Shown here: positions 16,501 through 24,874 of the stretch, in pieces
Numbering within the stretch: the stretch's first letter is position 1
How the letters are laid out: each line of letters opens with the position of its first letter
Assembly (NCBI RefSeq): GCF_040222385.1
Contig: NZ_JAVKDF010000028.1
Location: 115,519-179,518 of the forward strand
Reading direction: 5' to 3'
DNA from: Imperialibacter sp040222385
GTDB taxonomy: Bacteria > Bacteroidota > Bacteroidia > Cytophagales > Cyclobacteriaceae
DNA length: 64,000 bases
Made by a program: the position numbers and the translations under genes
Notes under the pieces: model-generated
Told to the model about the DNA's origin: nothing
The model's database searches: none
What the model saw: only the letters and a program-made list of their open reading frames with translations

Positions 16501-19343
16501 CAGGCTTTATTAGCGGCGAAGATGCTACAGACCTTGGCGGTACACTATCGTTCAGCAGAACAGCAGGAGAGAATGTAGCCACTTACGCAATTACTCCCTC
16601 TGGCCTTACCTCCGGTAACTATGCTATCAGTTTTGCGGCTGGTGAACTGGAGATTACGAAGAAGGCGCTGATCATTACAGCCGAAGACAAAACGAAGGAG
16701 TTTGGTGCGTCCGACCCTGTGTATACAGCTAGTTATGCAGGCTTTATCACTGGCGAAGATGCCACAGACCTGGGTGGTACGCTTTCGTTCAACAGAACGG
16801 CTGGCGAGGTTGTAAACACCTATGCTATCACCCCTTCAGGCCTCACATCAGCCAACTATGCGATCAGCTTTGTGGACGGTGAGCTTGAGATCACTAAAAA
16901 GGTACTTACCGTAACGGCAGAAAACAAGACCAAAACATACGGTGAAGTTGACCCTGCCAACTCGGTGACCTATTCAGGGTTTGCCTCAGGTGAAGATGAA
17001 ACTGACCTTGATGGCACACTGTCGTTCAGCAGAACACCAGGCGAGGGTGCAGGCACCTATGCTATTACTCCGGCTGGCTTTACTTCAGACGATTATGCCA
17101 TCAGCTTTGTGGCTGGTGACCTGGAAATTACCAAAAAGGCTTTGACCGTCACAGCGGAAGATAAGACCAAAGAATATGGTGCGGCTGATCCTGCCAACAC
17201 GGTAACCTACGCAGGCTTTATTAGCGGCGAAGATGCTACAGACCTTGGCGGTACACTATCGTTCAGCAGAACAGCAGGAGAGAACGCAGCCACTTATGCA
17301 ATTACTCCCTCTGGCCTTACCTCCGGTAACTATGCTATCAGTTTTGCGGCTGGTGAACTGGAGATTACGAAGAAGGCGCTGATCATTACAGCCGAAGACA
17401 AAACGAAGCAATATGGAGAGGCTGATCCTACTGCTACTGTAGTTTATCATGGTTTGGTTGAAGGCGATAACGCAACAGATTTTAGCGGTGTGCTGGCATT
17501 TACCAGAACTATCGGCGAAAATCCAGGCGTATATACAATAAGTCCTTCAGGTTTGACCTCCGGCAACTATACTGTGAGTTTTGCAGATGGGGAGCTTCAA
17601 ATCACTCCAAGGCAACTGACGGTGCAAGACCCCGTTCTGACCAAAGCTAAGCTGCACGATGGTTTGACAACTGCTGAAGTACTTGCAGGAGCTCTTGTTG
17701 GTGTTGTTGACGGCGATGTTGTAGAGCTTACCGCCGCCGCTGCCTATGATAACCCCAACTCAGGTGTGGACAAAACCATCACGGTTACTTATACCATTGC
17801 CGGTGCAGATGCCTTCAAATACGTTGCTCCCACAAGCCTCGTTGTAGCCGATGGTGAAATTATTGAAGATGTTGCACCGGTATTTACCTCGGTTGGCAGC
17901 CCGTCAGTGAAAGAAAATGAAACAAATGTGCTCGTGGTTACTGCAACGGACGGCAACGAAGGAGCAACTATCACTTACAGCCTTTCAGGTGGCTGGGATA
18001 TGGCGCTGTTCACTATTGACGCAATCACAGGTGAACTTACCTTTAAATCAGCGCCGGATTTCGAACAACCGACCGATGCTAATGGAGACAATGTGTATGT
18101 GGTGCAGGTAACAGCCACCGATGGTGTCAATGTCATCAACCAGATTATAGAAGTATTCGTCACCAACGAAAATGACAGTGTGCCTGTAGTCCTGGCCGCA
18201 CAGTCGTTCCAGGTGGCAGAAACAGTGGCCAGCGGAACCTTGGTAGGTAAGGTAATGGGCCACGATTCAGACGAAGGCACCGAGCTTGAGGGATGGGCCA
18301 TCGTGTCGGGAAATGATGATGGGATATTTGGCCTGTCAGCAGCCTCTGGCGACTTAGTGGTTGCAAACAGCGCTACACTCGCTATGCAAACAGCCACTTC
18401 CTACACACTTACACTTACAGTATCTGACGGCATTCATATAAGCATCGAAACTGAGATCAACGTGCTTGTGATCCGGGGGCAGCAGGCCAGCCTTGTGGCC
18501 GCAGCCGATAGCTATGAGGTGAATGAAGATGAGGTGCTTGCAGTTGATGCGCCAGGCGTTTTGGTGAACGACGGCAACGTGGTTACGGCTGGACTGCAGG
18601 CAGTTCTGGTAGAGAACGCCTCTCATGGAAGCCTTGTTTTGAATGCTAACGGCTCATTCGTTTACACTCCCGATGCCAACTTCAATGGAACGGATGTGTT
18701 TAGCTACAAGGTAGTGGAGGGTGAAATAGCCTCTGAGACAGTAAGTGTGACAGTTGAGGTTTTACCGGTAAACGATGCCCCACATGCCATCATCTTCAAC
18801 AATGTGAACGTTGCTGAAGACGCTGCTCCTGGCTTCAAAGCTGCTGAATTCAACACAGAAGACATCGACAGCGACTCGCATACTTATGAGCTTGTGGACG
18901 GAGAGGGCTCCATCGACAATGAGAGCTTTATCATCGAAGGCAACAAACTGCTGACCAACGTACGCTTCGACATCGACGAAATTACCCTGCTTTCAGTAAG
19001 GGTGAGAACCACTGACCCGGCCGGGGCTTACCTGGAAAGAGTGTTCGGTGTTCAGGTCGTTCCGGGCTTCCACCCCGACCTGGTGATCCCATCAGCGTTT
19101 ACCCCCAATAATGACAATGTAAATGATAGCTGGGAATTTGAGAATGCTCATTTCTACCGCAACATGTCGGTCAATATTTACAACCGCCAGGGCCGTTTGG
19201 TGTTCAGCTCAGTGGGCTATCGCCAGCCGTGGACGGGCCAAAGAAATGGAGTGTCGTTGCCGCTTGATATGTACTATTATGTCATCGAACTCAACGATGG
19301 TTCAGGACGTGGTTATAAAAGCTATGTAATGATCCTTCAATAA
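13596..19343 (+). CDS. Giant multidomain surface protein, T9SS type B sorting domain
   Basis: The protein has 1915 residues. The hydrophobic signal core lies at about residues 46-67, ending LKAQ, behind a 44-residue N-terminal extension; M45 is an alternative start. Domains in order: an adhesin-like N-terminal region; a FN3-like unit (222-323); a DNRLRE/CBM96-like domain (324-488); an Ig-like unit (to 585); a beta-sandwich (585-760); a second FN3-like unit (763-856); a Big-like unit (858-942); five 79-residue MBG repeats (944-1338); a YDG-like unit; two cadherin-like domains (about 1425-1625); a tandem-95-type Ig domain (1627-1730); and a C-terminal gliding-motility-type sorting domain starting at IPSAFTPNNDNVNDSWEF (about 1831). 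It should be exported by the Sec and type IX systems and held at the surface, probably as an adhesin or glycan binder. Confidence 0.93.
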   Translation: MNLTKQTNGRHAPFFLRASKSGLDLVGILSTVANQISSALNRSWMYGWGLPLLVVLTLLTIADDLKAQTTETFASSPTLISHPSVPSWKTSAEVTIGGVVYEIQNGGNGGWAFSGSGGVSNSSSLFYSTAATSSITIKRKDGARFQFYGVWLKYKNFTSGYTAPWLTANYNGSGASSDTYGSNTTVTISKNLNVTTVTLMFSGLWELNFDNLIVGPAIASLPTVTTTAADLIGGTYASLGGNVTSDGGGTITDRGIVYSTSPSPAIGDGRGEQVAIGTGSGVFSQTVSDFSLSTTYYVRAYAINSAGTSYGSQITFTTTDGTGPITLLPSMDTYIEDGSGYSTSQTNYVGDWWGWYSDAAIKFNLAAVTGTVSDAKLRLYVSEVGAGTVFAKIWGSNDDAWLATTNAVPSKNTSLSDNVSITATGWKEFDVTAFIKQQAEGDGTASMVIAGNTAEGDNWFGFKSDNSATNKPQLVVTVAAGNTAPTASLVAISGAAEVGGTLTGTYNYTDTNSDAESGSTYKWYRGVADVCVAPDAIAGATQTTYILQPEDEGKYITFEVTPSDGTDAGSAMVSERLGPVVQTVLLASSPTISFSNEVGFEDNIAQDGDGGSAVISDLNLQVMPVNSSGVKLEAQPIQYHDNTQSGWSGYPAIITYGDTDAHFGWSIRSDNGTAFSLVSVDFHDWGGYEGDTFVAEAFLDASSKGTITFTGNLDGNYIALTNSGILSSVFANVDEVRIYKQGGANSWISLNNIQVSSAVLTGPPTVSSTTQTNLASTSVTLGGNVTSNGGLDVTERGVVYATTAGPTMANTKVQIGSGTGTFSHSVTGLEVNTTYYFRAYAINSLGTSYGNELSFSTPKIAQTISFDPISEKTWGDEPFAVGIERTDQNQVVTYVATDPSIVTIVGNQATIKKAGSTTITASQAGDDTYAVAVAVEQTLTVNKKALTVTAEDKTKEYGAADPANTVTYAGFISGEDATDLGGTLSFSRTAGENVATYAITPSGLTSGNYAISFAAGELEITKKALIITAEDKTKEFGASDPVYTASYAGFITGEDATDLGGTLSFNRTAGEVVNTYAITPSGLTSANYAISFVDGELEITKKVLTVTAENKTKTYGEVDPANSVTYSGFASGEDETDLDGTLSFSRTPGEGAGTYAITPAGFTSDDYAISFVAGDLEITKKALTVTAEDKTKEYGAADPANTVTYAGFISGEDATDLGGTLSFSRTAGENAATYAITPSGLTSGNYAISFAAGELEITKKALIITAEDKTKQYGEADPTATVVYHGLVEGDNATDFSGVLAFTRTIGENPGVYTISPSGLTSGNYTVSFADGELQITPRQLTVQDPVLTKAKLHDGLTTAEVLAGALVGVVDGDVVELTAAAAYDNPNSGVDKTITVTYTIAGADAFKYVAPTSLVVADGEIIEDVAPVFTSVGSPSVKENETNVLVVTATDGNEGATITYSLSGGWDMALFTIDAITGELTFKSAPDFEQPTDANGDNVYVVQVTATDGVNVINQIIEVFVTNENDSVPVVLAAQSFQVAETVASGTLVGKVMGHDSDEGTELEGWAIVSGNDDGIFGLSAASGDLVVANSATLAMQTATSYTLTLTVSDGIHISIETEINVLVIRGQQASLVAAADSYEVNEDEVLAVDAPGVLVNDGNVVTAGLQAVLVENASHGSLVLNANGSFVYTPDANFNGTDVFSYKVVEGEIASETVSVTVEVLPVNDAPHAIIFNNVNVAEDAAPGFKAAEFNTEDIDSDSHTYELVDGEGSIDNESFIIEGNKLLTNVRFDIDEITLLSVRVRTTDPAGAYLERVFGVQVVPGFHPDLVIPSAFTPNNDNVNDSWEFENAHFYRNMSVNIYNRQGRLVFSSVGYRQPWTGQRNGVSLPLDMYYYVIELNDGSGRGYKSYVMILQ
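16425..17609 (+). repeat. Five in-frame 237-bp repeats (MBG domains)
   Basis: Five consecutive 79-codon units each begin with K-[AV]-L-[TI]-[VI]-TAE and contain a YG or FG turn, GTLSF-type and ITPSG-type segments. Units 1 and 4 are nearly identical at DNA level: 16422-16697 and 17133-17408 differ at 4 of 276 positions, whereas the intervening units 2 and 3 are much more diverged. This pattern indicates recent duplication or gene conversion. Confidence 0.95.
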
Positions 19344-19419
19344 AATGGTGTCGTGCAGCGGTCTGCATGGGTGCTGCACGATACCCCTTTCAATTCAACA
19401 AAGAAAAATATCAAAAGTC

Positions 19420-20421
19420 ATGAAATTTAAACTACTCGCACTAATAGCTGTGTTGTCGCTTTGCATATGTAAGGCTTACTCGCAGGGGGGGATATTCCTC
19501 AGCCAATACTATCAGAATCTGCCTGGCTTCAATCCGGGACTCACTGGTGCTACAGACTTCCTCGACATAAGAACCGGAACCCGCCAGCAGTGGGTAGGGT
19601 TTGAGGGGGCACCAAAAACTTATTTTGTGTCGGCGAATGGCGTCATTAGACCAAAGGCAAATCCTTACAGAAAGAATTCACTTCGGACTAGTCAGCCAGA
19701 GGGCGCTGTCACGTCACATACCCCGGTTTCCAAGTTAAAATGGGGCCTCGGAGGTTATGTGCTGAAGCAGGAGCAAGGGCCATTTGACCAAATGCAGACC
19801 ATGCTTAATGTGGCCAGCCATATCGCCATTACCGAGAGAACTTACTTGAGTCTGGGGATTGCCAGTGGCATTTCCAATTACCGGGTAAATCTTTCGGAAG
19901 TGGTGGTGGCCGACCAAGTGAACGACGCCACCTACAACATGTTTATGGCCAATGGGTTTAACAATACCTACGCAAATCTTAGTGCGGGCGTTGCTTTATA
20001 CTCAGACCTGTATTATGTGGGAATAAGTGCATTGCAGTTGTCAAGAACCCTCTTAAGTGGTAACGATCTGTTAAACACGGACGGTAATAATCACATCTTT
20101 CATGCTGTTGGGGGCTACAGGCTATATTTTCAAAAATTTGACGTCGTTCCTAATGTCAACGTCCGAGTGGAAACCAGCCAACCCGTTGTAGTTGATCTGG
20201 GTGCCAGGCTGCGCTACAATAAGCTAATTTCAGCCGGTCTTTCTTTCCGCAACGACCAGTCAATTATCGCTCTCCTGGGAGTTGACATCACCGACAAAAT
20301 CAATTTTAGCTATTCGCTGGAATCGAGGATAGGTAATGCCTCCGACGTTAACAATGGAAGTCACGAAATAGTGCTTGGTTTAAAGCTTTACAATCATAAC
20401 AGGTTTAGTCCTCTTTGGTAA
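19420..20421 (+). CDS. PorP/SprF family type IX secretion system membrane protein
   Basis: The ATG at 19420 is chosen because it begins the signal peptide (MKFKLLALIAVLSLCICKAYSQ); the open frame extends 75 bp upstream without a sensible leader. The mature protein starts GGIFLSQYYQNLPGFNPGLTGA and continues with RQQWVGFEGAPKTYFVSANG. These are the hallmark N-terminal motifs of PorP/SprF outer-membrane barrels, which accompany type B T9SS substrates and are thought to help secrete or anchor them. It lies 76 bp after the giant type B substrate and before the PD40-OmpA protein, a recurrent gene trio in this phylum. Confidence 0.93.
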   Translation: MKFKLLALIAVLSLCICKAYSQGGIFLSQYYQNLPGFNPGLTGATDFLDIRTGTRQQWVGFEGAPKTYFVSANGVIRPKANPYRKNSLRTSQPEGAVTSHTPVSKLKWGLGGYVLKQEQGPFDQMQTMLNVASHIAITERTYLSLGIASGISNYRVNLSEVVVADQVNDATYNMFMANGFNNTYANLSAGVALYSDLYYVGISALQLSRTLLSGNDLLNTDGNNHIFHAVGGYRLYFQKFDVVPNVNVRVETSQPVVVDLGARLRYNKLISAGLSFRNDQSIIALLGVDITDKINFSYSLESRIGNASDVNNGSHEIVLGLKLYNHNRFSPLW

Positions 20422-20423
20422 TC

Positions 20424-20565
20424 ATGAAATAGCCATGAGGAGAGCCACACCCAACGAGACCGGCGTGGAACGATGAATAACGTCGTAGAGCAATCGATTT
20501 TCATTTTCAAAGGAAGTTGGGCTATTCCCGCTTCGGCGGACCGATAAAAAACAAATTTTATACAC
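20424..20565 (+). ncRNA. Unidentified structured element, copy A of tandem pair
   Basis: This is a 142-bp unit immediately followed by a second, 122-bp unit. The first 36 nt of the two copies match at 32 positions, and all four changes are transitions. Copy A can form an outer stem AATAGCC (20428-20434) with GGCTATT (20520-20526), an inner stem CCAAC with GTTGG, a variable arm ATGAA (20473-20477) with TTCAT (20500-20504), and a UUCG-capped CCGC/GCGG hairpin (20528-20539). It sits in the PorP to OmpA spacer. It may be a cis-acting RNA or an intergenic repeat. The family is not recognised. Confidence 0.5.
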
Positions 20566-20687
20566 ATGAAATAGCCATAAGGAGAGCCATACCCAGCGAA
20601 ATGAATGAAGGCATTTAGATAAGTGACTTTCATTCTCAAAGGGTTTGGGCTATTCCATCTGGCCGCTAAAAATTAAATTTTATACAG
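20566..20687 (+). ncRNA. Unidentified structured element, copy B of tandem pair
   Basis: The second copy ends at the base before the ATG at 20688. The outer stem AATAGCC (20570-20576) with GGCTATT (20648-20654) is kept, and the variable arm is rebuilt from different bases: GAATGAA (20603-20609) with TTCATTC (20629-20635). The CCCA/TGGG inner pairing is also kept, with an A-U to G-U change relative to copy A. Conserved unpaired blocks are AGGAGAGCCA and TCAAAGG. The shared tail AAATTTTATACA runs straight into the start codon, so the element is placed to influence translation of the OmpA-family gene. Confidence 0.5.
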
Positions 20688-22025
20688 ATGAAAACACTAC
20701 AAATATTCAGTATCATCTTTTTGGCAGGTTCCACTGCTTTTGGTCAATACACTTTCGAAGGCGTGGAGAAACTTGCATCAACAATCAACTCAGAAGCGGA
20801 GGAAATTACTCCAATGCTGTCACCAGATGGCTCAAGATTATATTTTGTGCGAGCTGGGTTCGAACGGAATATTGGCGGTAAGCAGGCTGGTCAGGATATT
20901 TGGTTTTCAGATAGAGCCTCAGATGGCAGCTGGACTGAGTCCTCTAATGCCCTTCCGACAATTAATAACGGCGACAACAATGCAATGACTGGGTTCACAG
21001 CCAATGGAGACACCATCTTCTTGATTAATAACTATAGCTCTTTCCCCAGGCGCAAGATTGGGCTGTCGTACAGTACAATCAAAAATGGGAAGTGGACAAC
21101 CCCAAGAGAGCAAGGGGTAGAGGTTAAAACCAAAAATGACTTTTATGGTATGTATGTCCACCAAAGTCAGAAGGTTACTATCGTTTCTATGATGGGAGAC
21201 GAAGCGGTTGGTGAAGAGGATTTGTACGTTAGTTTAAGAAAGCCTGACGGTTCGTGGTCGGATGCTAAACATCTTGGATCGGTCATTAACAGTGCAGGTT
21301 TTGAAATTTCCCCCTTTTTGTCTGAAGATCAGTCTACTCTTTTTTTTGCCAGCAATGGCCATGGAGGATTCGGGGATGCCGATATCTTTATGTCGTCCAG
21401 GTTGGATGATTCATGGAGTAACTGGTCGGTGCCGGTAAATCTTGGCGAGCAGGTAAATTCAGCGGGGTTTGACGCCTACTACTTTGAGAAAAATGGGAAC
21501 GCTTACTTTTCATCCAACCGGGATGGTGGAAAAGCAGATATATTCTTTATGAGTGCAACCAAACTACTGCCACTAGCCGAAGAATTGCCGATAGCTGTGG
21601 CTGATGTGAAGCCTGAAGAGATGCAAACCAAGATATCGCATCAGGTCGAAGGTAGCTATGATGTCATTCCTGAGCCGCTTTCGGTTTATTTTGCTTTTGA
21701 TTCTTTTGTACTGTCGACTGACTCAAAGGCGACAATTCAAAAGGTTGCAGAGCTCCTTTCGGAGCAGGGTGCATTGAATATCGAAGTCAATGGCTATGCC
21801 GACCCAATTGGCAGCAGCGAATACAATCAAGTACTTTCGAAGCGAAGGGCTTTGGCCGTGAGTGATTATTTGACTAATGCGCTGGGGGTTGCTAAACCAA
21901 GATTGGTTATTGTGGAGGGGAAAGGCGAAGTGATTGGCGATGGTTTTGCCCAAACAACCCAACGAGCTTCAGAAGCCCGCAAGGTTGAAATAGTCTTTGT
22001 GCGAAACTCAGTGGCTGCACAATAG
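20688..22025 (+). CDS. PD40 beta-propeller / OmpA-like peptidoglycan-binding protein
   Basis: The protein has 445 residues. A signal peptide (IFSIIFLAGSTAFGQ) is followed by PD40-type propeller blades at about 35-290, seen in repeated phrases such as EITPMLSPDGSRLYFVRAG, EISPFLSEDQSTLFFASNG and FDAYYFEKNGNAYFSSNRDGGKADIF. The C-terminal ~110 residues are an OmpA domain, with VYFAFDSFVLS and the peptidoglycan-contact motif NGYADPIGSSEYNQVLSKRRA. It resembles the OmpA-family partners encoded beside PorP/SprF proteins in T9SS loci and probably links the outer-membrane secretion machinery to peptidoglycan. Confidence 0.93.
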   Translation: MKTLQIFSIIFLAGSTAFGQYTFEGVEKLASTINSEAEEITPMLSPDGSRLYFVRAGFERNIGGKQAGQDIWFSDRASDGSWTESSNALPTINNGDNNAMTGFTANGDTIFLINNYSSFPRRKIGLSYSTIKNGKWTTPREQGVEVKTKNDFYGMYVHQSQKVTIVSMMGDEAVGEEDLYVSLRKPDGSWSDAKHLGSVINSAGFEISPFLSEDQSTLFFASNGHGGFGDADIFMSSRLDDSWSNWSVPVNLGEQVNSAGFDAYYFEKNGNAYFSSNRDGGKADIFFMSATKLLPLAEELPIAVADVKPEEMQTKISHQVEGSYDVIPEPLSVYFAFDSFVLSTDSKATIQKVAELLSEQGALNIEVNGYADPIGSSEYNQVLSKRRALAVSDYLTNALGVAKPRLVIVEGKGEVIGDGFAQTTQRASEARKVEIVFVRNSVAAQ

Positions 22026-22038
22026 CAGGTTCTCCAAT

Positions 22039-22070
22039 CGCAGTTCCGGAGAAGAATCTCCGGAGCTGCG
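22039..22070. terminator. Bidirectional hairpin between convergent genes
   Basis: A stem of about 14 bp is formed by CGCAG and CCGGAGA arms with TCTCCGG and CTGCG, loop AGAA. It lies between the OmpA-family gene and the convergent TolC gene. No T-run follows on either strand, so it may act as a shared 3' end structure rather than a classical terminator. Confidence 0.6.
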
Positions 22071-22079
22071 ACAGATGGG

Positions 22080-23540
22080 CTACTTCAAGTCAGGTGTATA
22101 AAGCAATCTGTTCTCCTGGAAGTCATACAGCGTAAGTCTTCTAAGGTCGTAATAAGCCTGCCAGTAGCTCTCGAGTGCACCGATGTAGGCACGCTTGGCA
22201 TTGTCTTTTTCTGTTAGGGCAATATTCAGATTGGTGATATCTATCTTGCCTATTAAGTACCTGTTTTGGGCAACTTCGTACCGCTTTTGTGCCACCTGAT
22301 CAGCTGTCTTTGTTATTTCCAGTGAGCTCAGCAGCATATCAAACTGCTTTGTTTGCGTGATGATTTCCTGCTCGAAATTCACTTCGTCCTGGGCAATGAC
22401 GTAATCAGTTAGCCGTTGGTTTGCCAGGGCGGTTTGCAGCCTTGACTTATTTCTTCCCCAGTCCAAAATAGGCATGTCAAAATTGATATTGACCCGCTGA
22501 AGTGAGTTAGGGTTGGCGTAAACATCGCCGAGGTAATCACCACGGTTGTTTAATCCGTAGGAAGCCGAGAGGTTCACCTGAAACCGTTGTTTTCTTGCCT
22601 GTTCCACATCACGCTCTGCCTCCAGCCGTCGCCGCTCAAAGGCAATAAAATCTGCTCTGTTTTGCTTTGCGTAGGCCAATGCCTGCTCTACTGCGATTTC
22701 GAACTGCGGAATTACTTCTGGCATTGCCAGTTCCACTTGCTGGTTGTCGTTGAGTCCTATGAAGGTTTTTAGTCTCAATATTGCATTCTCAAAATCGAGG
22801 CTCGCCTGCGCCACGTCCTGCCTTGAACGCAGCAATTGAAGCTCCACCTGCAGCAGTTTGTCTTCTGATGTAGTGCCTATATTGAAGCGGCCTTTTTCAA
22901 TCTGATAAATCGTGTCGTTGTTGGCAAGATTAAACTGCGCAATTTGAAGGTTGATCTGAGCATCGAGCACGCTAAAAAACCTATCCACAGCCATTCTGGA
23001 GATGAACTCCATTTGCTCCACGTACTCTCTTTTGCTTTCTTCAAAACGGATGGGTTCAGTTCGCTTCTGCCATTTTAGCGAGTTGAACGCAAAAATGGGT
23101 TGGAACACCGACAGTCTTAGGATATTGCTTGTCCACTGGGTGGTAGTTCGTTCGTAATCCTGAAACTGATACACATCGGAAAGCAGATAAACTGTACCTC
23201 CGGTTAACCCCAGGGGCTGTGTCAGACCAAAGGATAAGTTCGAATTGGTCTGTGTTCTGGGTTGAAAAATCAAACTGCCGTCATTTTGACGGGTTGCCAG
23301 AATATCTTTGCTAAAACTGGGCACGTCTCCGCTAAGTCCAAGCTGGGGGTTGTAGTTGGTTTTAAAGTACCTGTATTGCCAGTATCGGTTTTCTTTGACT
23401 GTTTCCGCTTGTTTTGCCGAGGGAGATTGATCCTGCGACCGTTGAATAATGTCTCGTAGCGTCAGTTGCAACTTTTGTGCATCAACGGCGAACGAAAAAA
23501 ACAGAAAAACAAAAAAGAGTAAATAGCTTCTATTATTCAT
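22080..23540 (-). CDS. TolC family outer-membrane efflux protein
   Basis: The protein has 486 residues. A signal peptide (LLFFVFLFFSFAVDAQ) precedes two repeats of the TolC helical hairpin: one at about 150-260 (REYVEQMEFISRMAVDRFFSVLDAQINLQIA) and one at about 380-465 (QFDMLLSSLEITKTADQVAQKRYEVAQNRY, then IDITNLNIALTEKDNAKRAYIGALESYWQAYYDLRRLTLYDF). This is the trimeric outer-membrane and periplasmic tunnel of an efflux pump. Its ATG overlaps the end of the permease gene by 8 bp, so the adaptor, permease and channel are co-translated. Confidence 0.95.
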   Translation of the reverse strand: MNNRSYLLFFVFLFFSFAVDAQKLQLTLRDIIQRSQDQSPSAKQAETVKENRYWQYRYFKTNYNPQLGLSGDVPSFSKDILATRQNDGSLIFQPRTQTNSNLSFGLTQPLGLTGGTVYLLSDVYQFQDYERTTTQWTSNILRLSVFQPIFAFNSLKWQKRTEPIRFEESKREYVEQMEFISRMAVDRFFSVLDAQINLQIAQFNLANNDTIYQIEKGRFNIGTTSEDKLLQVELQLLRSRQDVAQASLDFENAILRLKTFIGLNDNQQVELAMPEVIPQFEIAVEQALAYAKQNRADFIAFERRRLEAERDVEQARKQRFQVNLSASYGLNNRGDYLGDVYANPNSLQRVNINFDMPILDWGRNKSRLQTALANQRLTDYVIAQDEVNFEQEIITQTKQFDMLLSSLEITKTADQVAQKRYEVAQNRYLIGKIDITNLNIALTEKDNAKRAYIGALESYWQAYYDLRRLTLYDFQENRLLYTPDLK

Positions 23541-24873
23541 ACCTGAGGGATGTTATCGGGTCTTGGCTGGCAGCTTTCTGTGCCGGAGCTATTCCAAACA
23601 CAAGGCCCACTGTGGCCGCTACACCGAACGAAACGATGACTGATGAAAAAGTGATGATAGTGGGGAAGTCTCCAAAGCTGGATATGCCCAGGGCAAGGCT
23701 AATGCCGAGTACAACGCCGACTATTCCACCGCTTACACTGATCATCATGGCCTCGAACAAAAATTGAGTAACGATGTCAGTTTTTTGCGCTCCAATGGAA
23801 AGGCGAAGGCCAATTTCTTTGATTCTCTCCATAACGGACGCCAGCATGATATTCATAATACCAATACCTCCAACCAGCAGCGAAATTCCCGCAATGGCTC
23901 CAAGCACAATATTGAAAATGTTTTGCGTTCGCTGCTGTTGTTTAAGCAATAGCTCAGGAATGGTGATTTCATAGTCGATCACTCCAAAGTGGCGCCTTTC
24001 TATCATTCTGGAGATGATTTCCGCAGTGCTTTGCATCTTGGAAGCATCTTTCACCTGAATGACTAGCCTGTCGATTTGGTGATAGTTACTAGGCTGTTTG
24101 TCAGAACTGTTGCCATTGTCGTCGTTGTTTCGGCTCGCAGCTTTGAGTATGGCTTCTGTTATTAGCTCTCGGTTTCTGTACCTGATCAGGAACGTCTTAA
24201 CAGGGACATAAACATCCATATTATAGTCCCGAATGCCGAGTTTGGCGATGTTTTTTTCAGAAATAAGGCGCTCATCTAACACCCCGACAACTTCCAGCCA
24301 CTGGTTGCCAACTTTGATGGTTTTTCCAATAGGATCCTCTTTGCTGAAAAATCTTGCCTTTATACTTTTGCCAATTATGCAGACTGGAAGGCCACCCTCA
24401 ATCTGACTTTCACTGAACATATTCCCTTCTTTCAGGGCAAAAGCTCCAATATCAAAATAGGAGGGCATTACACCAACGAGTTTGGCTGATCTCCGAAAAC
24501 CGTCTTTGATGATGACGGTCTCCATCACGCATTCGGGGCTTACTGCCTGGATGTCTGGTATCGTTTCAAAAATGCTTTGTGCATCGGCTATCCTCAGCCC
24601 TGGAGAGAATTTTTTCTTGTCTTCTCCCTTGGAGTTGGTGGCGTCTATCTTCTTTTCTTCCTGTTCTACTACTGGCTCAATGATGATGTTGTTAACTCCC
24701 ACCATTTTTATTTGCTCAAGAATTTCTTTTTCTGCGCCGTTTCCTATGGCCAGCATAGCAATGACAGCTGCTACTCCGAAAATAATCCCTAGCGCAGTTA
24801 GTAGTGAACGCAATTGATTGGCCAAAACTGCCTCCAGGGCAATTTGGAAGTTGGCCAGCAGCTTCTTGTTCAT
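23533..24873 (-). CDS. MacB-type ABC transporter permease (no ATPase domain)
   Basis: The protein has 446 residues with an N-terminal TM (SLLTALGIIFGVAAVIAMLAIGNGAEKEI), a MacB periplasmic core domain (about 45-310) and three C-terminal TM helices (NIVLGAIAGISLLVGGIGIMNIMLASVMERIKEIGLR; QFLFEAMMISVSGGIVGVVLG; ATVGLVFGIAPA). The sequence is that of a stand-alone MacB permease half. The cytoplasmic ATPase that it needs is not encoded in the operon. It lies 1 bp after the adaptor gene and overlaps the TolC gene. Confidence 0.93.
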   Translation of the reverse strand: MNKKLLANFQIALEAVLANQLRSLLTALGIIFGVAAVIAMLAIGNGAEKEILEQIKMVGVNNIIIEPVVEQEEKKIDATNSKGEDKKKFSPGLRIADAQSIFETIPDIQAVSPECVMETVIIKDGFRRSAKLVGVMPSYFDIGAFALKEGNMFSESQIEGGLPVCIIGKSIKARFFSKEDPIGKTIKVGNQWLEVVGVLDERLISEKNIAKLGIRDYNMDVYVPVKTFLIRYRNRELITEAILKAASRNNDDNGNSSDKQPSNYHQIDRLVIQVKDASKMQSTAEIISRMIERRHFGVIDYEITIPELLLKQQQRTQNIFNIVLGAIAGISLLVGGIGIMNIMLASVMERIKEIGLRLSIGAQKTDIVTQFLFEAMMISVSGGIVGVVLGISLALGISSFGDFPTIITFSSVIVSFGVAATVGLVFGIAPAQKAASQDPITSLRYE

Positions 24874-24874
24874 C

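Noticed and set aside
20424..20687. Glycine riboswitch (GGAGAG block in tandem aptamers)
   Set aside because: Tandem layout and a GGAGAG string invite the comparison, but the other conserved glycine aptamer positions are absent and the downstream gene is unrelated to glycine.
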